From Arcticibacter pallidicorallinus (GTDB lineage Bacteria > Bacteroidota > Bacteroidia > Sphingobacteriales > Sphingobacteriaceae), in NCBI RefSeq assembly GCF_003002875.1, contig NZ_PVTH01000006.1:186001-250000 (forward strand): DNA of 64,000 nt, written 5' to 3'. Positions 1 to 8,258 of the stretch are shown piece by piece. Below the pieces are notes generated by a model, which ran no database searches, was not told the origin of the DNA, and saw only the letters and a list, made by a program, of their open reading frames with translations. A program made the position numbers and the translations under genes. Positions within the stretch are counted from its first letter, which is position 1. The number at the start of each line of letters is the position of its first letter.

Positions 1-334
1 AGATCTTATCACAAGCGATTGATATCAAAGCTCCTGCAGACGCTGCATTGTTATCGATAAAGACAATCGTTTTCATACGCGAGTTGAGGATTGTAGACCT
101 AATGGAGTCAGCGTACTCCACCATACCGCCAAAAGTGTTCATCCGGATGATTACGGTCGAAGCACCTATCAGACGGGCCTGGTCAAATGCCTTTTTTGTT
201 TGTCTCCAGGACGGGGGGCCGATTTCATCATGCAGATCGAATACATAGACTTTTGATGACTGGCTCCAGAGACAAACCGGGAAAAATAATGTGAAAGTCA
301 ATAATATAATTCCAAGGACAGCAGATCGATTCAT
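1..334 (-). CDS. NfeD/ClpP-class membrane serine protease, N-terminal part (cut by window start)
   Basis: Only the first 111 codons are present; the gene runs off the left edge. The ATG is at 334-332, followed by a signal-peptide-like hydrophobic stretch (residues 5-22) and then a ClpP/crotonase-like fold. The motif NNAASAGALIS near residues 95-105 carries the Ser expected as nucleophile in NfeD1b-type membrane-bound serine proteases (ClpP class), and the upstream RMNTFGGMV matches their substrate-groove loop. Known family members are membrane anchored, with the ClpP-like domain outside the cytoplasm, and usually end in transmembrane helices plus an OB-fold NfeD domain; that part lies outside the window. 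The gene is divergent from the DUF4905 gene, with only 17 bp between the two start codons. Confidence 0.75.
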   Translation of the reverse strand, partial: MNRSAVLGIILLTFTLFFPVCLWSQSSKVYVFDLHDEIGPPSWRQTKKAFDQARLIGASTVIIRMNTFGGMVEYADSIRSTILNSRMKTIVFIDNNAASAGALISIACDKI

Positions 335-340
335 ATTCGG

Positions 341-348
341 TAATTTTG
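341..348 (+). promoter_or_regulatory. Bacteroidota -7 box (TAATTTTG) just before the DUF4905 start
   Basis: TAATTTTG fits the TANNTTTG consensus exactly, but it ends only 3 nt before the ATG at 352. If used, transcription would begin at or near the start codon, giving an almost leaderless mRNA. No clear TTG -33 element was seen. The box may be coincidental. Confidence 0.35.
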
Positions 349-351
349 TAA

Positions 352-1125
352 ATGTCTTCGACCACTAAATATACGCTAAAACCCTCCCTTGAGGCAAACT
401 TTGAAGGAATAATTTGGAAGGTTGAAACAGATCCCATCAATGGGATCATTGCCGTTGAAACGCGAAATCCTGAAGACCGTACAGCCGGCTTTTCCGCTTT
501 TAACTTCAAAACCGGAGTTACACTGTTTAGGGATGTAAGCGTTCAGGACAGCTGGCATTGGGGACTTGACAAGGTTTGCCACAATTTTGTCTATCTGCAC
601 AGCTATGTCAATGAAAAGACTCCTGAACACAAATCCATAATTGCGCTGAACACCGCCGGATCTATCGCCTGGCAGATTTTCAACCGCACGCTGGATACAG
701 CAACCGCTGAGGGCCTCGTGGTGTATAATCCGTCAGTGCAACAGAAACAATATGAGTTGCTCAATCCGGCCTCCGGGGTAACGGAGAGTTTCAGAATCAG
801 CAACTTTGTGCCACTTGAAAGAAATATTTACTTTCCGGAAATCATATCGCCAATGGACCTCCTACCCGCTATCGAGGAATTAAAAACATTAGTGGGACCT
901 GTGTCATATCTCGCTCACAACGGTAAAAAATGCATTTCATTTCATGCCGCGCCCGATTCTGTTCTTTCGCAATACTTACTTATAATAAGTGATGGCAATA
1001 TCATGCACAAAGAAATCCTCGAACATAACATACAAAAAATCAACCCCGAACCGTTCTATATCGAGCAAGGTCACTTATTCTGCGTCAGGAATAACAAAGC
1101 GGAAATTGTATCATATTTAGTATAA
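352..1125 (+). CDS. DUF4905 family protein
   Basis: A 257-residue protein with no signal peptide and no membrane segment. It is rich in beta-type segments with repeated aromatic and acidic positions, including a run around residues 60-75 with two Trp (QDSWHWGLDK). From memory it matches the DUF4905 family, found mainly in Sphingobacteriaceae; no function is established. A beta-propeller-like fold is plausible from alternating segments such as SIIALNTAG and LLIISDGN, but that is inference. It starts with ATG, 17 bp from the divergent NfeD-type gene, and is followed 36 bp later by the LysM gene on the same strand, so a shared transcript with the LysM and udk genes is possible. Confidence 0.6.
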   Translation: MSSTTKYTLKPSLEANFEGIIWKVETDPINGIIAVETRNPEDRTAGFSAFNFKTGVTLFRDVSVQDSWHWGLDKVCHNFVYLHSYVNEKTPEHKSIIALNTAGSIAWQIFNRTLDTATAEGLVVYNPSVQQKQYELLNPASGVTESFRISNFVPLERNIYFPEIISPMDLLPAIEELKTLVGPVSYLAHNGKKCISFHAAPDSVLSQYLLIISDGNIMHKEILEHNIQKINPEPFYIEQGHLFCVRNNKAEIVSYLV

Positions 1126-1161
1126 TTGTAACCTTTAATTTAAACATACAGTAGAAAATAA

Positions 1162-1992
1162 ATGCGTTTTATTTTAGCAAGTGTTTGCATATTTGTTTCA
1201 AGCGGGGTATTTGCAAGCAGCCGACTCGACTCAGTAGGCAGTGAAAACAACAATGGAAAGTTAGTTATTATCCATTCCGTAAAATCAAAAGAATCATATT
1301 ACTCTATAGGTCGCTTATACCAGGTAGCGGCGAAGGACATTCAATCTTTTAACAAGGCTCAGATTCTACAACCTGGCACCCTGTTAAAGGTTCCGACTCA
1401 GCGTCCGTTCGCAAGCACACGTCCGGTAGCGAACAAGGTAAATACCGCTCAACAGCAGGAAGATGGTCTCGTCGATTATAAGGTTGGCCCTAAAGAGACA
1501 CTGTTTGCGATAGCCAGGCGGTTTAACACACACGTGGAGTCTATCAAGCAACTGAATAATTTGAAAAACAATAGTCTGGCCGTTGGACAGGTAATAAAGG
1601 TAAGACCGGGAGCAGGAGCTCCTTTGCCGCCGGTTGAATCGGTGATTGAAACTGCAAAACCTGATTCTGACAGGGTTATTCCAAAAATGCCGACGAACCG
1701 ATACGGATTAACAGAAAAAACAGAGAAGGGTATTGCTACCTGGATTTCCGATGAAAATCTCGATTCTTCGAAGATGCTCGCGCTTCATAAAACTGCACCC
1801 GTAGGTACCGTCATCCGCATTACCAACCCCATGACGAGCAAGACGACATTTGCTAAGGTGGTAGGTAAGTATACGGAAAATGCGACAACCAAAGACGTGA
1901 TCATTGTCATCACACAGGCTACTGCCGATCTTCTGGGTGTACTTGACAAACGTTTCTTAGTGACTATAGATTACGGTGTTCCCAATGAATAA
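1162..1992 (+). CDS. Secreted LysM protein with C-terminal double-psi beta-barrel (RlpA-like) domain
   Basis: 276 residues. A signal peptide (about residues 1-19, ending VFASS) is followed by two LysM repeats, about residues 33-78 (from VIHSVKSKESYYSIG to LLKVPT) and 104-150 (VDYKVGPKETLFAIA to QVIKVRPG). After a Pro-rich linker, residues 180-272 resemble a double-psi beta-barrel as in RlpA (GIATWI, ALHKTAPVGT, ITNP). LysM binds peptidoglycan N-acetylglucosamine, so the protein probably sits on the wall in the periplasm. I cannot confirm the catalytic Asp/His pair of lytic DPBB enzymes, so it may be a binding protein. Its last 8 bases overlap the uridine kinase gene. Confidence 0.8.
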   Translation: MRFILASVCIFVSSGVFASSRLDSVGSENNNGKLVIIHSVKSKESYYSIGRLYQVAAKDIQSFNKAQILQPGTLLKVPTQRPFASTRPVANKVNTAQQQEDGLVDYKVGPKETLFAIARRFNTHVESIKQLNNLKNNSLAVGQVIKVRPGAGAPLPPVESVIETAKPDSDRVIPKMPTNRYGLTEKTEKGIATWISDENLDSSKMLALHKTAPVGTVIRITNPMTSKTTFAKVVGKYTENATTKDVIIVITQATADLLGVLDKRFLVTIDYGVPNE

Positions 1993-2623
1993 ACCTTTCG
2001 TAATTGGAATTGCCGGCGGCAGCGGATCGGGCAAAACATTTTTTCTTAATTGTTTTCTGCATCATTTCACAACCAATCAGGTTAGTTTAATATCTCAGGA
2101 TGACTATTACAAGACCATAGAAGTTCAACCGCGTGATGAGAACGGCTGGGTCAACTTTGATCTTCCTGAATGCATAGAAGATGATAAATTATTACGTGAT
2201 CTTTCCATCTTACTTAGCGGTCAGCCCATCCAGAAAAAAGAATATACATTCAACGTCGATAAGGAAAAAGCAAGGATGCTGACCATTAATCCGGCTCCTA
2301 TTATTATTGTGGAGGGGCTGTTTGTATTTCATTATGCCGAGCTTGCTTCCTTGTTCGACATGAAGATCTTTATGGATGCGGACGAGGAAATCACATTAAA
2401 CAGACGACTTAGACGTGACAAAAAAGAACGGGGGTACGATCACGACATGATTATGTATCAATGGATCAATCATGTGCTACCGGCCTATAACTCCTATTTG
2501 TTGCCATACAAAGGTAGTGCTGACAAAGTAATCACCAATAATTCTCACGTTGCAGACGATATTATTGAGGTAACAAAACAGCTCGCTGCTGAATTGAAAG
2601 GCTCGGTTCTGGTTGATTATTAG
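1985..2623 (+). CDS. udk: Uridine kinase
   Basis: 212 residues from the ATG at 1985. A GTG 9 bases earlier would add three residues, but the ATG places the conserved core directly at the N-terminus. The Walker A motif GGSGSGKT is at residues 11-18, followed by the ISQDDYYK substrate segment and IIIVEGLFVFHY, all typical of uridine/cytidine kinase and the related phosphoribulokinase fold. The enzyme phosphorylates uridine and cytidine in pyrimidine salvage in the cytoplasm. The length is normal. It overlaps the end of the LysM gene by 8 bp, which suggests coupled translation, although the two functions are unrelated. Confidence 0.9.
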   Translation: MNKPFVIGIAGGSGSGKTFFLNCFLHHFTTNQVSLISQDDYYKTIEVQPRDENGWVNFDLPECIEDDKLLRDLSILLSGQPIQKKEYTFNVDKEKARMLTINPAPIIIVEGLFVFHYAELASLFDMKIFMDADEEITLNRRLRRDKKERGYDHDMIMYQWINHVLPAYNSYLLPYKGSADKVITNNSHVADDIIEVTKQLAAELKGSVLVDY

Positions 2624-2648
2624 CATCTTTGCATAAATACATCTGCAC

Positions 2649-2804
2649 ATGGAGAATTTGATTAGTGAGAAAAGCGACATTCCAACAGATCCTGAATTGT
2701 TCAAAGGTATAGGAAGATGTCTCTCCTGCTGCATAGGCAAGAAATGCTGCAAGAAATATAAAAAAGGGAAAAGGTGTAAAGATTGTCCGGGCAAAAAAAA
2801 GTAG
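2649..2804 (+). CDS. Small Cys/Lys-rich protein (51 aa), function unknown
   Basis: ATG at 2649, TAG at 2802-2804. The N-terminal 20 residues are ordinary and acidic (SEKSDIPTDPELF). The C-terminal 30 carry six Cys, as CLSCC, KKCCKK and KDC, among many Lys and Arg, ending GKKK. The Cys spacing (C-x2-CC, then CC, then C-x2-C) suggests a small metal-binding or disulfide-rich domain; no named family is assigned. It lies 25 bp after udk and 91 bp before htpG on the same strand. The open frame on the opposite strand lacks any recognisable feature. The biased but ordered composition supports a real gene. Confidence 0.55.
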   Translation: MENLISEKSDIPTDPELFKGIGRCLSCCIGKKCCKKYKKGKRCKDCPGKKK

Positions 2805-2895
2805 CACTGGCTTTTTTATGTCAGATTGTCATTTATTTATAATTGGAACAGGCCTTGATCTAACGTCTTCGAAACATTAATATATTTCAAAGACT

Positions 2896-4779
2896 ATGCA
2901 AGAGAAAGGAACTATTTCTATCCACACCGAGAACATCTTCCCTATTATTAAGAAGTTCTTATATTCTGACAATGAAATTTTCTTACGCGAGCTTGTATCC
3001 AACGCCGTAGATGCGACCCAGAAGATCAAGCGCTTATCATCCCTCGGCCAGTTCACAGGCGAACTGGGCAATTTACAAGTCGAAGTTGCCTTCGACGCAG
3101 AAAAGAAAACCCTTACTATCTCTGACCCTGGTATCGGGATGACTGCCGAAGAGATCAAGAAATATATCAATCAGATTGCATTTTCCGGAGCCACAGAATT
3201 TGTGGAAAAATTTAAGGATGCAAAAGATGCAAATGAACTGATCGGAAAGTTCGGCTTAGGCTTCTATTCAGCCTTTATGGTAGCTGACAATGTTGAAATC
3301 CAAACGCTTTCTTATCAGGAAGGTGCGCAACCAGCACGATGGATATGCGATGGCAGCACCGAGTTTGAGATAACTGAAGGATCGCGCACTACCAGAGGAA
3401 CTGACATTATCCTCCATATTAACTCTGAATCAGAAGAGTTCCTGGATAAGGCAAAGCTTCAGCAGATCCTGGATAAATACTGCCGTTTCTTACCGGTACC
3501 TATCAAGTTCGGAACAACCACAGAGACTGAGCCTGATGGGGAAGACGAAGAAGGCAAACCAAAGTATACCACGGTAGAAGTTGATAATATCATCAACAAT
3601 CCTAACCCGATCTGGACAAAAGCTCCTGCTGATCTTAAGGATGAAGATTATCTGGCGTTCTATAAAGAACTTTACCCTTTCTCTGAAGATCCGCTTTTCT
3701 GGATCCATCTTAATGTAGATTATCCTTTCAACCTTACCGGAGTTTTATATTTCCCTAAGGTGAAGAACGACTTTGATATTCAGCGTAATAAGATCAAGCT
3801 ATTTTCCCGCCAGGTTTTCATTACTGACGAGGTAAAAGATATCGTGCCTGAGTTCCTGATGTTACTGCACGGAGTTATCGACTCCCCGGACATTCCGCTT
3901 AACGTTTCAAGAAGCTTCTTGCAGGCAGACAGCAACGTAAAGAAAATCAACAACTACATCACCCGTAAGGTAGCTGACAAATTGGGTGACCTTTACAAAA
4001 AAGACCGTAAAGCTTATGAAGAGAAATGGCAGGATATTGGCCTCTTTATCAAGTACGGAATGGTGAGTGAAGAAAAGTTTTATGAGAAGGCAAAAGATTT
4101 TGCTCTGCTTGTGAACACTAAGGATGAGTATTATACAATGGAAGAGTACAAAACTAAAGTTCAGACTCTTCAGACAGATAAGGACGGCAATCTGGTATAC
4201 CTCTATACAAATGATGCTTCCAAACAGGATTCGTATATCCAGTCTGCCAACAGAAAGGACTATGATGTCCTGGTGATGAACTCTCCTATCGACAACCACT
4301 TTATTAACCAGCTTGAGCAGAAACTGGAAAAAACTTCACTTAAGCGTGTTGACGCAGATGTTGCAGATAAACTGATCGCTAAAGACGATAGTCCGGCACA
4401 TATCCTAACTGAAGATCAAGTGAAGATCGTGAAAGACATCTTCGATAAAGCTATACAGAAGCCAACATACAAGGTGGAAGTAGAAAGCATCAGTCCGGAA
4501 GAGCTACCGGTCCACGTTTCAATGGATGAGTTTATGAGACGTATGAAGGACATGGCTCAGATGGGCGGAGGAATGGGCTTTTACGGTTCCTTCCCAGACA
4601 GCTATAAAGTTGCGGTAAATGGTAACCACCCTCTTATCGGACGTATAATTGCGAGTGAGAGTGAAGAAGAGAAAATAAATCTTGCTAAACAGGCTGTTGA
4701 TCTGGCTATGCTATCTCAAGGCTTGCTTACGGGAGCAGACCTTACCGAATTTGTTAAGAGAAGCGTTCGTTTAATATAA
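2896..4779 (+). CDS. htpG: Molecular chaperone HtpG (Hsp90)
   Basis: 627 residues, the usual bacterial Hsp90 length. The N-terminal GHKL ATPase domain shows FLRELVSNAVDA (N-box), SDPGIGM and IGKFGLGFYSAF (ATP lid), followed by the middle domain (about residues 230-500, including FPKVKNDFDIQRN and the PLNVSRS segment) and the dimerisation domain. The ATP-driven chaperone remodels client proteins in the cytosol with DnaK. ATG at 2896; an imperfect promoter box (TATATTTC, 7 of 8 to TANNTTTG) lies at 2881-2888. It is followed by a strong hairpin terminator, so it is probably monocistronic or the last gene of the udk run. Confidence 0.97.
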   Translation: MQEKGTISIHTENIFPIIKKFLYSDNEIFLRELVSNAVDATQKIKRLSSLGQFTGELGNLQVEVAFDAEKKTLTISDPGIGMTAEEIKKYINQIAFSGATEFVEKFKDAKDANELIGKFGLGFYSAFMVADNVEIQTLSYQEGAQPARWICDGSTEFEITEGSRTTRGTDIILHINSESEEFLDKAKLQQILDKYCRFLPVPIKFGTTTETEPDGEDEEGKPKYTTVEVDNIINNPNPIWTKAPADLKDEDYLAFYKELYPFSEDPLFWIHLNVDYPFNLTGVLYFPKVKNDFDIQRNKIKLFSRQVFITDEVKDIVPEFLMLLHGVIDSPDIPLNVSRSFLQADSNVKKINNYITRKVADKLGDLYKKDRKAYEEKWQDIGLFIKYGMVSEEKFYEKAKDFALLVNTKDEYYTMEEYKTKVQTLQTDKDGNLVYLYTNDASKQDSYIQSANRKDYDVLVMNSPIDNHFINQLEQKLEKTSLKRVDADVADKLIAKDDSPAHILTEDQVKIVKDIFDKAIQKPTYKVEVESISPEELPVHVSMDEFMRRMKDMAQMGGGMGFYGSFPDSYKVAVNGNHPLIGRIIASESEEEKINLAKQAVDLAMLSQGLLTGADLTEFVKRSVRLI

Positions 4780-4798
4780 AGCGACATACCGTTTAATA

Positions 4799-4831
4799 AG
4801 CCCCCGACCTTTTGGTTCAGGGGGCTTTTTT
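4799..4831 (+). terminator. Rho-independent terminator between htpG and the porin gene
   Basis: AGCCCCC (4799-4805) pairs with GGGGGCT (4820-4826), with a further ACC/GGT pairing inside, followed by TTTTTT. It ends htpG. On the opposite strand the stem is followed by a weaker T-rich tract (TTATT), so it may also serve the convergent porin gene ending at 4833. Confidence 0.9.
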
Positions 4832-4832
4832 A

Positions 4833-5957
4833 TTAGAAACGTACCTGCATCTGTGCTACAGCAATGTTGTATTTCTTTTTCGGAATGGAAGCCGTTTGGT
4901 GATTGAACATTTCCATCGTGTAACCCAGCTGGAGCCTCGCGAAATAATCGTCAGTAAATTCAAGGCTGAGCATGGGTGTAAGTGTTTGCCTTTGATTTCT
5001 GTTAATGTGGTAATCTTCGTCAAGAAATTCGTAACGTGATGAAATTTCGACTGAGCGGAGGCGGGGGTGCTTATATTCATATCTCAAATTTGGGAAGAAA
5101 TAAAAACCGCGGTTTTGATACTGGCCCAGGGGATTTCTTGCGGAGATATCGGCATTCTTGAATGCTGTTATATCAGCACCCTGTTTATACTCTGCAGATA
5201 GATCAAGTTTAAGACGATCTGCTACAGGAACCAGCACTGCGGCATCAACTCCCCAGGCAGAAGCACTTTCTCCCTCAAGCGCAGCTACAGCCCCATTTAC
5301 GCCCACAGTAAAGTGCCTGAAGCACTCTGCTTCCAACCTCGCGTAAAAATTCTTTCCGTTATCGTTGTCCATAGCCTGATTTCTGTTGTTACCATTGTAA
5401 ACGCCTACATAGTAACGAAGAGGAACTTTGGCTGGCTTAAGCTGGCCAAAAACTGTAATTCCCAATTGAAATCCCTGCCATCCGCTTGAACTGAACAAGT
5501 AATACTGATTGGAGTAATCAAGAGATTTGATGACGTCTACAGGATATATATCTTCGGCTCCGAAGAATGGACGAAACTGTCCCATCTGCACATTGAAGGC
5601 TGGACTGAAGCGGTAGCGGATAAATGCATTTTCCAGAACTTTGGCTTGAGGATTACCGGAGAAGTCTGCCAGATTGACCATGACGTTCGCATCTAAACGG
5701 TCATTAATATCCGTTCGAAGCATAACTCTCACGCGTTTAAGTGAGAAGCTGTTGCTTACTCCTTTATCTAAACAGGGATTCCCCCCCACATCGACGCTGT
5801 CTGTCATGGAATACGTGTATCTGAACTGCACCAGGCCCGAGAAGTTTGTGCTACGCCTGAAATTTGAGAAATTAATTGCTGATGAATCTTCCTGAGCTTT
5901 GCTTTGATAGGGAATCGCGGCGAGAATAAAAGAAAAGATCGTAAAGTAAATACGCAT
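4833..5957 (-). CDS. OprP/OprO-type porin (phosphate-selective porin family)
   Basis: 374 residues from the ATG at 5957; a TTG 24 bases upstream would disrupt the signal peptide. The signal sequence is about residues 1-22 (ending QSKAQ). The mature protein has alternating beta strands with aromatic girdles (FSGLVQFRY, SFSLKRVRVMLRTD, AFIRYRFSPAFNVQMGQF) and ends in VRF, a terminal aromatic that favours BAM insertion. The GQFRPFFGAEDIYP segment is typical of porin O/P. These outer-membrane channels pass anions such as phosphate, but the substrate here cannot be read from sequence. An imperfect promoter box (TAATATTG on this strand) lies upstream. The gene is convergent with htpG. Confidence 0.85.
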   Translation of the reverse strand: MRIYFTIFSFILAAIPYQSKAQEDSSAINFSNFRRSTNFSGLVQFRYTYSMTDSVDVGGNPCLDKGVSNSFSLKRVRVMLRTDINDRLDANVMVNLADFSGNPQAKVLENAFIRYRFSPAFNVQMGQFRPFFGAEDIYPVDVIKSLDYSNQYYLFSSSGWQGFQLGITVFGQLKPAKVPLRYYVGVYNGNNRNQAMDNDNGKNFYARLEAECFRHFTVGVNGAVAALEGESASAWGVDAAVLVPVADRLKLDLSAEYKQGADITAFKNADISARNPLGQYQNRGFYFFPNLRYEYKHPRLRSVEISSRYEFLDEDYHINRNQRQTLTPMLSLEFTDDYFARLQLGYTMEMFNHQTASIPKKKYNIAVAQMQVRF

Positions 5958-6056
5958 AGTTAACCGGTGTGAACTTTGCAATATTACTTCTTAAAGGGGA
6001 ATATAAATATGCGCCAAATCACTCCCGGAGGTGAGAACCACCAAGCGGCAACGATA

Positions 6057-6410
6057 TTAGCCTGTATAAACCACACCGGATGTGGGAGTTTCGCTAATCT
6101 CTATTTTGGAAAGTAAGGGCATTAGTGGCTTTATTTTGATCCAGAACCATTCGGCAAGACGCTCACTCGTTGGATTCTCAAGACCGGGAATTTCATTTAG
6201 CAAGCGGTGATCCAAACTTTTGACCAAAGGATCTACCGCTTCTTTCAAGTCGGTAAAGTCAACCAGCCAACCGGTAGCCGGGTCAACGTCGCCTTCCAGG
6301 AATACCGTCAAAGTGTACGTGTGTCCGTGCATTCTCCCGCATTTATGGTTTTCACTTACGAAGGGAAGGTAATGTGCGGAATCAAAAGAGAACTGTTTGT
6401 AAATAACCAT
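6057..6410 (-). CDS. queD: 6-carboxy-5,6,7,8-tetrahydropterin synthase / PTPS family (QueD)
   Basis: 117 residues. Zinc ligands His13 (FDSAH) and His28/His30 (MHGH) are present, Cys24 sits in the catalytic position, and LDHRLLN and PTSERLAEWF follow. The ETPTSGVVY ending is the pterin-binding glutamate segment. QueD converts dihydroneopterin triphosphate to carboxytetrahydropterin, the second step to queuosine and preQ1. The CxxxHGH arrangement favours QueD over eukaryotic-type PTPS. No other queuosine gene is nearby. The ATG at 6410 is preceded by a promoter box overlapping an inverted repeat. Confidence 0.88.
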   Translation of the reverse strand: MVIYKQFSFDSAHYLPFVSENHKCGRMHGHTYTLTVFLEGDVDPATGWLVDFTDLKEAVDPLVKSLDHRLLNEIPGLENPTSERLAEWFWIKIKPLMPLLSKIEISETPTSGVVYTG

Positions 6411-6423
6411 GTAGGGTAACGAA

Positions 6424-6461
6424 TAGGGTCAAAGATAAGACAAAACTTACATTTGACCCTA
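6424..6461 (-). promoter_or_regulatory. Promoter box of queD overlapped by a 10-bp inverted repeat
   Basis: On the minus strand TATCTTTG (6437-6430) is an exact TANNTTTG box, 19 nt before the queD ATG. A perfect inverted repeat, TAGGGTCAAA (6424-6433) and TTTGACCCTA (6452-6461), has an 18-bp spacer, and its downstream arm covers the TTTG of the box. This layout fits an operator, or a hairpin between ald and queD. There is no T-run after the stem, so it does not look like an intrinsic terminator. Confidence 0.6.
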
Positions 6462-6470
6462 ATATTCTTG

Positions 6471-7586
6471 CTAATGGAGCAGTCTGCGGGCGTCTTCGTA
6501 AGCTAACGCATGGGAGTCTGCTACCGCTTTATAGGTAACAAATCCGCCTAATGTATTAAGTCCCTTAAGCAGGGCTTCATTCTCCAGACAAGCTCTCTTA
6601 TATCCTTTATTAGCAATCTGTATTGCATACGGGACGGTGACATTTGTCAAGGCAAGCGTCGATGTATGAGGTACGGCGCCAGGCATATTTGCGACAGAAT
6701 AATGTACGATCCCATGTTTCAAGAATACCGGATTGTCATGAGTGGTAATTCGATCTGTTGTTTCGAAGCTTCCTCCCTGGTCCACTGCAATATCAACCAG
6801 CACAGAGCCGGCTTCCATCGACATGACCATTTCTTCGGATACGAGGGTTGGCGCCTTAGCACCCGGAATCAACACAGCGCCTATGACAAGGTCAGACTCT
6901 TTCACGGCTTCCGCGATGTTGTGGGGGTTTGACATAATCGTGTTGATATTACTGCCAAAGATATCATCCAGCTGACGCAGGCGATCGGGATTCAGGTCGA
7001 TGATAGTTACATCCGCACCCAGACCCACAGCAATTTTTGCTGCATTGGTTCCTGCCACTCCTCCTCCTATTATCGTTACCCTGGCACGTCTTACCCCCGG
7101 TACGCCGCCTAAAAGCACTCCTTTTCCACCTTCCGGTTTTTCGAGAAATCTTGCACCAACCTGGGCCGCCATTCTACCGGCCACTTCACTCATGGGGGTT
7201 AATAAAGGCAAAGATCCGTTGTCTAGCTGAACCGTTTCGTATGCTATGCCAACCACCTCGTTGTCAATCAGCGCTTTTGTAAGCTCGGGCTCCGCTGCAA
7301 GATGGAGATATGTAAATAAGATAAGACCGGGTCGGAAGTACCTGTACTCTGAAGGGATAGGTTCTTTAACCTTCATGATCATATCCATGGCCCAAATTTC
7401 CGATGGACTATCTAAGATCAAAGCCCCTGCATCCTGATATTGCTTATCAGAAAAACCTGAACCCAGTCCGGCACCTCTTTCGATGAAAACCTCATGACCA
7501 AAACGGACTAAATAAACAACTCCGGCCGGGGTCATAGCCACCCTGCTTTCATTATTTTTAATTTCTGCAGGAACTGCAATACGCAT
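6471..7586 (-). CDS. ald: Alanine dehydrogenase
   Basis: 371 residues, the typical family length. Arg15, Lys74 and His95 fall at the pyruvate-binding and catalytic positions known in Ald (NNESRV, MKVKEP, YLHLA). The nucleotide fold shows [13 protein letters not shown], followed by the acidic IIDLNPDRL that selects NAD. The motif [13 protein letters not shown] and the ending [11 protein letters not shown] also fit Ald; the lysine-specific transhydrogenase-like relatives differ here. It interconverts L-alanine and pyruvate with NAD(H). ATG start. It lies downstream of the signalling module but is separated from it by a terminator, so it is probably transcribed alone; queD follows. Confidence 0.95.
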   Translation of the reverse strand: MRIAVPAEIKNNESRVAMTPAGVVYLVRFGHEVFIERGAGLGSGFSDKQYQDAGALILDSPSEIWAMDMIMKVKEPIPSEYRYFRPGLILFTYLHLAAEPELTKALIDNEVVGIAYETVQLDNGSLPLLTPMSEVAGRMAAQVGARFLEKPEGGKGVLLGGVPGVRRARVTIIGGGVAGTNAAKIAVGLGADVTIIDLNPDRLRQLDDIFGSNINTIMSNPHNIAEAVKESDLVIGAVLIPGAKAPTLVSEEMVMSMEAGSVLVDIAVDQGGSFETTDRITTHDNPVFLKHGIVHYSVANMPGAVPHTSTLALTNVTVPYAIQIANKGYKRACLENEALLKGLNTLGGFVTYKAVADSHALAYEDARRLLH

Positions 7587-7682
7587 AGATTAAAGTTTTA
7601 ATATTTTAAAACAAAGAAGCCTTATGTAAAGAATAAGACAGGAAAAGCATAACAAATATACGAAAATGACAAATTAGATAAT

Positions 7683-7712
7683 AAAAAACGACATTATTTT
7701 AAATATAATGTC
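7683..7712 (-). terminator. Rho-independent terminator of the partner-switching operon
   Basis: On the minus strand GACATTAT pairs with ATAATGTC (plus-strand arms 7690-7697 and 7705-7712), followed by GTTTTTTATT. The TGA stop of the GHKL gene lies inside the first arm, so the terminator directly abuts the reading frame. Confidence 0.8.
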
Positions 7713-8247
7713 ATGCGAGCGATACCGATATATCGAAATGGTTCGATCCGTCGACTTCCTTAAAAAGATAACGTACCGAATCTGATGATTTAAGTAAAAT
7801 CAATAAGCCATAATGCTCTTCCATATCCATAATCTGGTCAAGAGAGTGTATTGGATACTCGACGACCTCGAACGAAAGCGAATTAGTAGATTCTACAATA
7901 GCATAAATACAATACAGCTCATCTTTATGTATTTCGATCTGCTCGCCCACAAAAGAAGCATGTAAAGGAAAATTGCCGTATTCCTTCAAGTAAAAAGGTC
8001 TCCCGTTATCCGTTTTTCTTATATTAATTACCTTGTCTCCGATATCAATACTCAGTATGCTGTTTTCTACACCAGAATGTTTGACCGCATTCGTTAGCAG
8101 TTCCACCAGAACATGGCGGCAATTGTTCACCTTAACTGCGTACCGGTCCGGCGAGACGTTCTCCCTGATAAAGTTCAGGACTTCATGCATCAGGGGTTGA
8201 ATACTCTGTACTTTATTATCAAAAATAAACTGCTTGTTCAAAAACAT
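7711..8247 (-). CDS. GHKL (HATPase_c-type) ATPase of a partner-switching module
   Basis: 178 residues. The N-box VELLTNAVKHS (Asn53) identifies the GHKL fold shared by anti-sigma kinases RsbW/SpoIIAB and by histidine kinases. The G1 region reads TDNGRPF (Asp80-Gly82), lacking the second Gly of the usual DxGxG, and I see no clear G2 box, so ATP binding may be altered. No HisKA domain and no membrane segment. In Rsb-type systems such a protein phosphorylates a STAS partner and sequesters a target; the STAS gene is 11 bp upstream and the phosphatase precedes it, supporting that role. SiaB-like (DUF6272) proteins are the closest alternative. It is the last gene of its operon. Confidence 0.7.
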   Translation of the reverse strand: MFLNKQFIFDNKVQSIQPLMHEVLNFIRENVSPDRYAVKVNNCRHVLVELLTNAVKHSGVENSILSIDIGDKVINIRKTDNGRPFYLKEYGNFPLHASFVGEQIEIHKDELYCIYAIVESTNSLSFEVVEYPIHSLDQIMDMEEHYGLLILLKSSDSVRYLFKEVDGSNHFDISVSLA

Positions 8248-8258
8248 ATAGTCTTACG

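Noticed and set aside
2562-2807. Hydrophobic open frame on the minus strand opposite the Cys/Lys-rich gene
   Set aside because: Hydrophobicity is explained by antisense of Lys codons; no domain and no start context.
6411-6470. preQ1 riboswitch upstream of queD
   Set aside because: The 60-bp gap has the perfect inverted repeat described above but no pseudoknot-type A-rich tail of preQ1 riboswitches.
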